Shown: one piece after another, positions 63,732 through 64,000 of the stretch
Layout: every line of letters begins with the position of its first letter
Position numbering within the stretch: the first letter of the stretch is position 1
Assembly: GCF_010183535.1 (NCBI RefSeq)
Contig: NC_071330.1
Span: 2,027,717-2,091,716, forward strand
Source of the DNA: Caenorhabditis remanei
Lineage: Eukaryota; Nematoda; Chromadorea; Rhabditida; Rhabditidae
Direction: 5' to 3'
DNA: 64,000 bases
The notes under the pieces: model-generated
Databases searched by the model: none
What the model was told of the DNA's origin: nothing
Seen by the model: the letters and a program-made list of their open reading frames with translations, nothing else
Translations under genes and position numbers: made by a program

Positions 63732-64000
63732 TTAGTAGAAGGTGAAGAAATAGATATGAATATTATTTTCGTACTTGTTGGAAGCAATCACTGCAGATGT
63801 CCCGTCGTTCCGTCTAACCACAACCATATAATCACACTGAATGCTGAGTTCTTGACAGATTTCTTGTTGTTCTTCTTCTTCCAGCTCCTCGCATGGAATT
63901 CCTTTCAGCAGCAAGTCTCCATTCACGGAATTAGTAATATCGATTGATAGAGACATGTCCTGAAGTCTTGGATTTGATCCGCGGATCCAATGTTTGACGA
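63732..64000 (-). CDS. F-box/FBA_2 protein, C-terminal part only
   Basis: The gene runs off the right edge of the window. The visible 89 codons cover FVKHWIRGSNPRLQ, a DITNSVNGDLLLKGIPC loop, EEEEQQEICQEL and the VVRRNDGTSAVIAS strand, ending in YFFTFY. The IPCEELEEEEQ stretch replaces the usual IHCVDVAEE and is more acidic. The 3' block places it in the FFAYY/DITRP subgroup. Confidence 0.85.
   Translation of the reverse strand, partial: VKHWIRGSNPRLQDMSLSIDITNSVNGDLLLKGIPCEELEEEEQQEICQELSIQCDYMVVVRRNDGTSAVIASNKYENNIHIYFFTFY

Overview
The window looks like a chromosome arm of a Caenorhabditis-type nematode. It is AT-rich, its introns are mostly about 45-100 bp with GTRAGT/TTTCAG borders, and it is filled with a local expansion of F-box genes carrying the nematode FBA_2 (F-box associated type 2, Sdz-33-like) domain. 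I count 14 intact genes (one of them running off the right edge), three full-length copies each broken by one single-base frameshift, one 3' fragment and two orphan first exons. Every member has an 80-nt first exon that encodes the start of the F-box, and one long second exon. Coding and flanking sequence were duplicated together: recognisable 5' blocks (the 'TTTGCCAGAAGG' block and the AATCGATAAT leader) and 3' blocks recur at nearly every gene. I cannot name the species.

Layout: 0-20 kb, eleven F-box units with foldback, SINE-like and GC-rich repeats between them. 20.4-35.8 kb, a foldback DNA transposon with 9-bp target duplications and roughly 2-kb inverted arms. It carries a clean six-exon gene of unknown function in its centre and a second spliced reading frame duplicated in both arms. 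A nearly 10-kb BEL/Pao LTR retrotransposon lies inside its left arm, with LTRs that look identical, one very long gag-pol-env reading frame (env of phlebovirus G2 type) and a separate 3' reading frame. 35.8-38.7 kb, an F-box gene whose intron holds a retroposed-looking antisense reading frame. 39.0-47.7 kb, a small Polinton/Maverick-type element (AG...CT ends, 6-bp duplication AACGGG) encoding a 16-exon protein-primed family B DNA polymerase and a small zinc-ribbon protein, with terminal hairpins and a cluster of GATA-like sites in its terminal repeats. 48-52 kb, another foldback element, a possible Helitron scrap and a SINE-like copy. 52-64 kb, more F-box genes, a short hAT-type MITE and a third foldback element.

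The insertions can be ordered, because empty sites survive in paralogous copies. The F-box unit around 35.8-38.7 kb is an inverted duplicate of 55.6-59.2 kb. The foldback transposon and the Polinton each sit in one copy or in a duplicated block that is uninterrupted elsewhere, the BEL/Pao element sits in only one arm of the foldback transposon, and the MITE and third foldback element sit only in the other F-box copy. The F-box proteins are presumably substrate adaptors of SCF (Skp1-Cullin-F-box) ubiquitin ligases. The mobile elements are independent residents of this fast-changing cluster.
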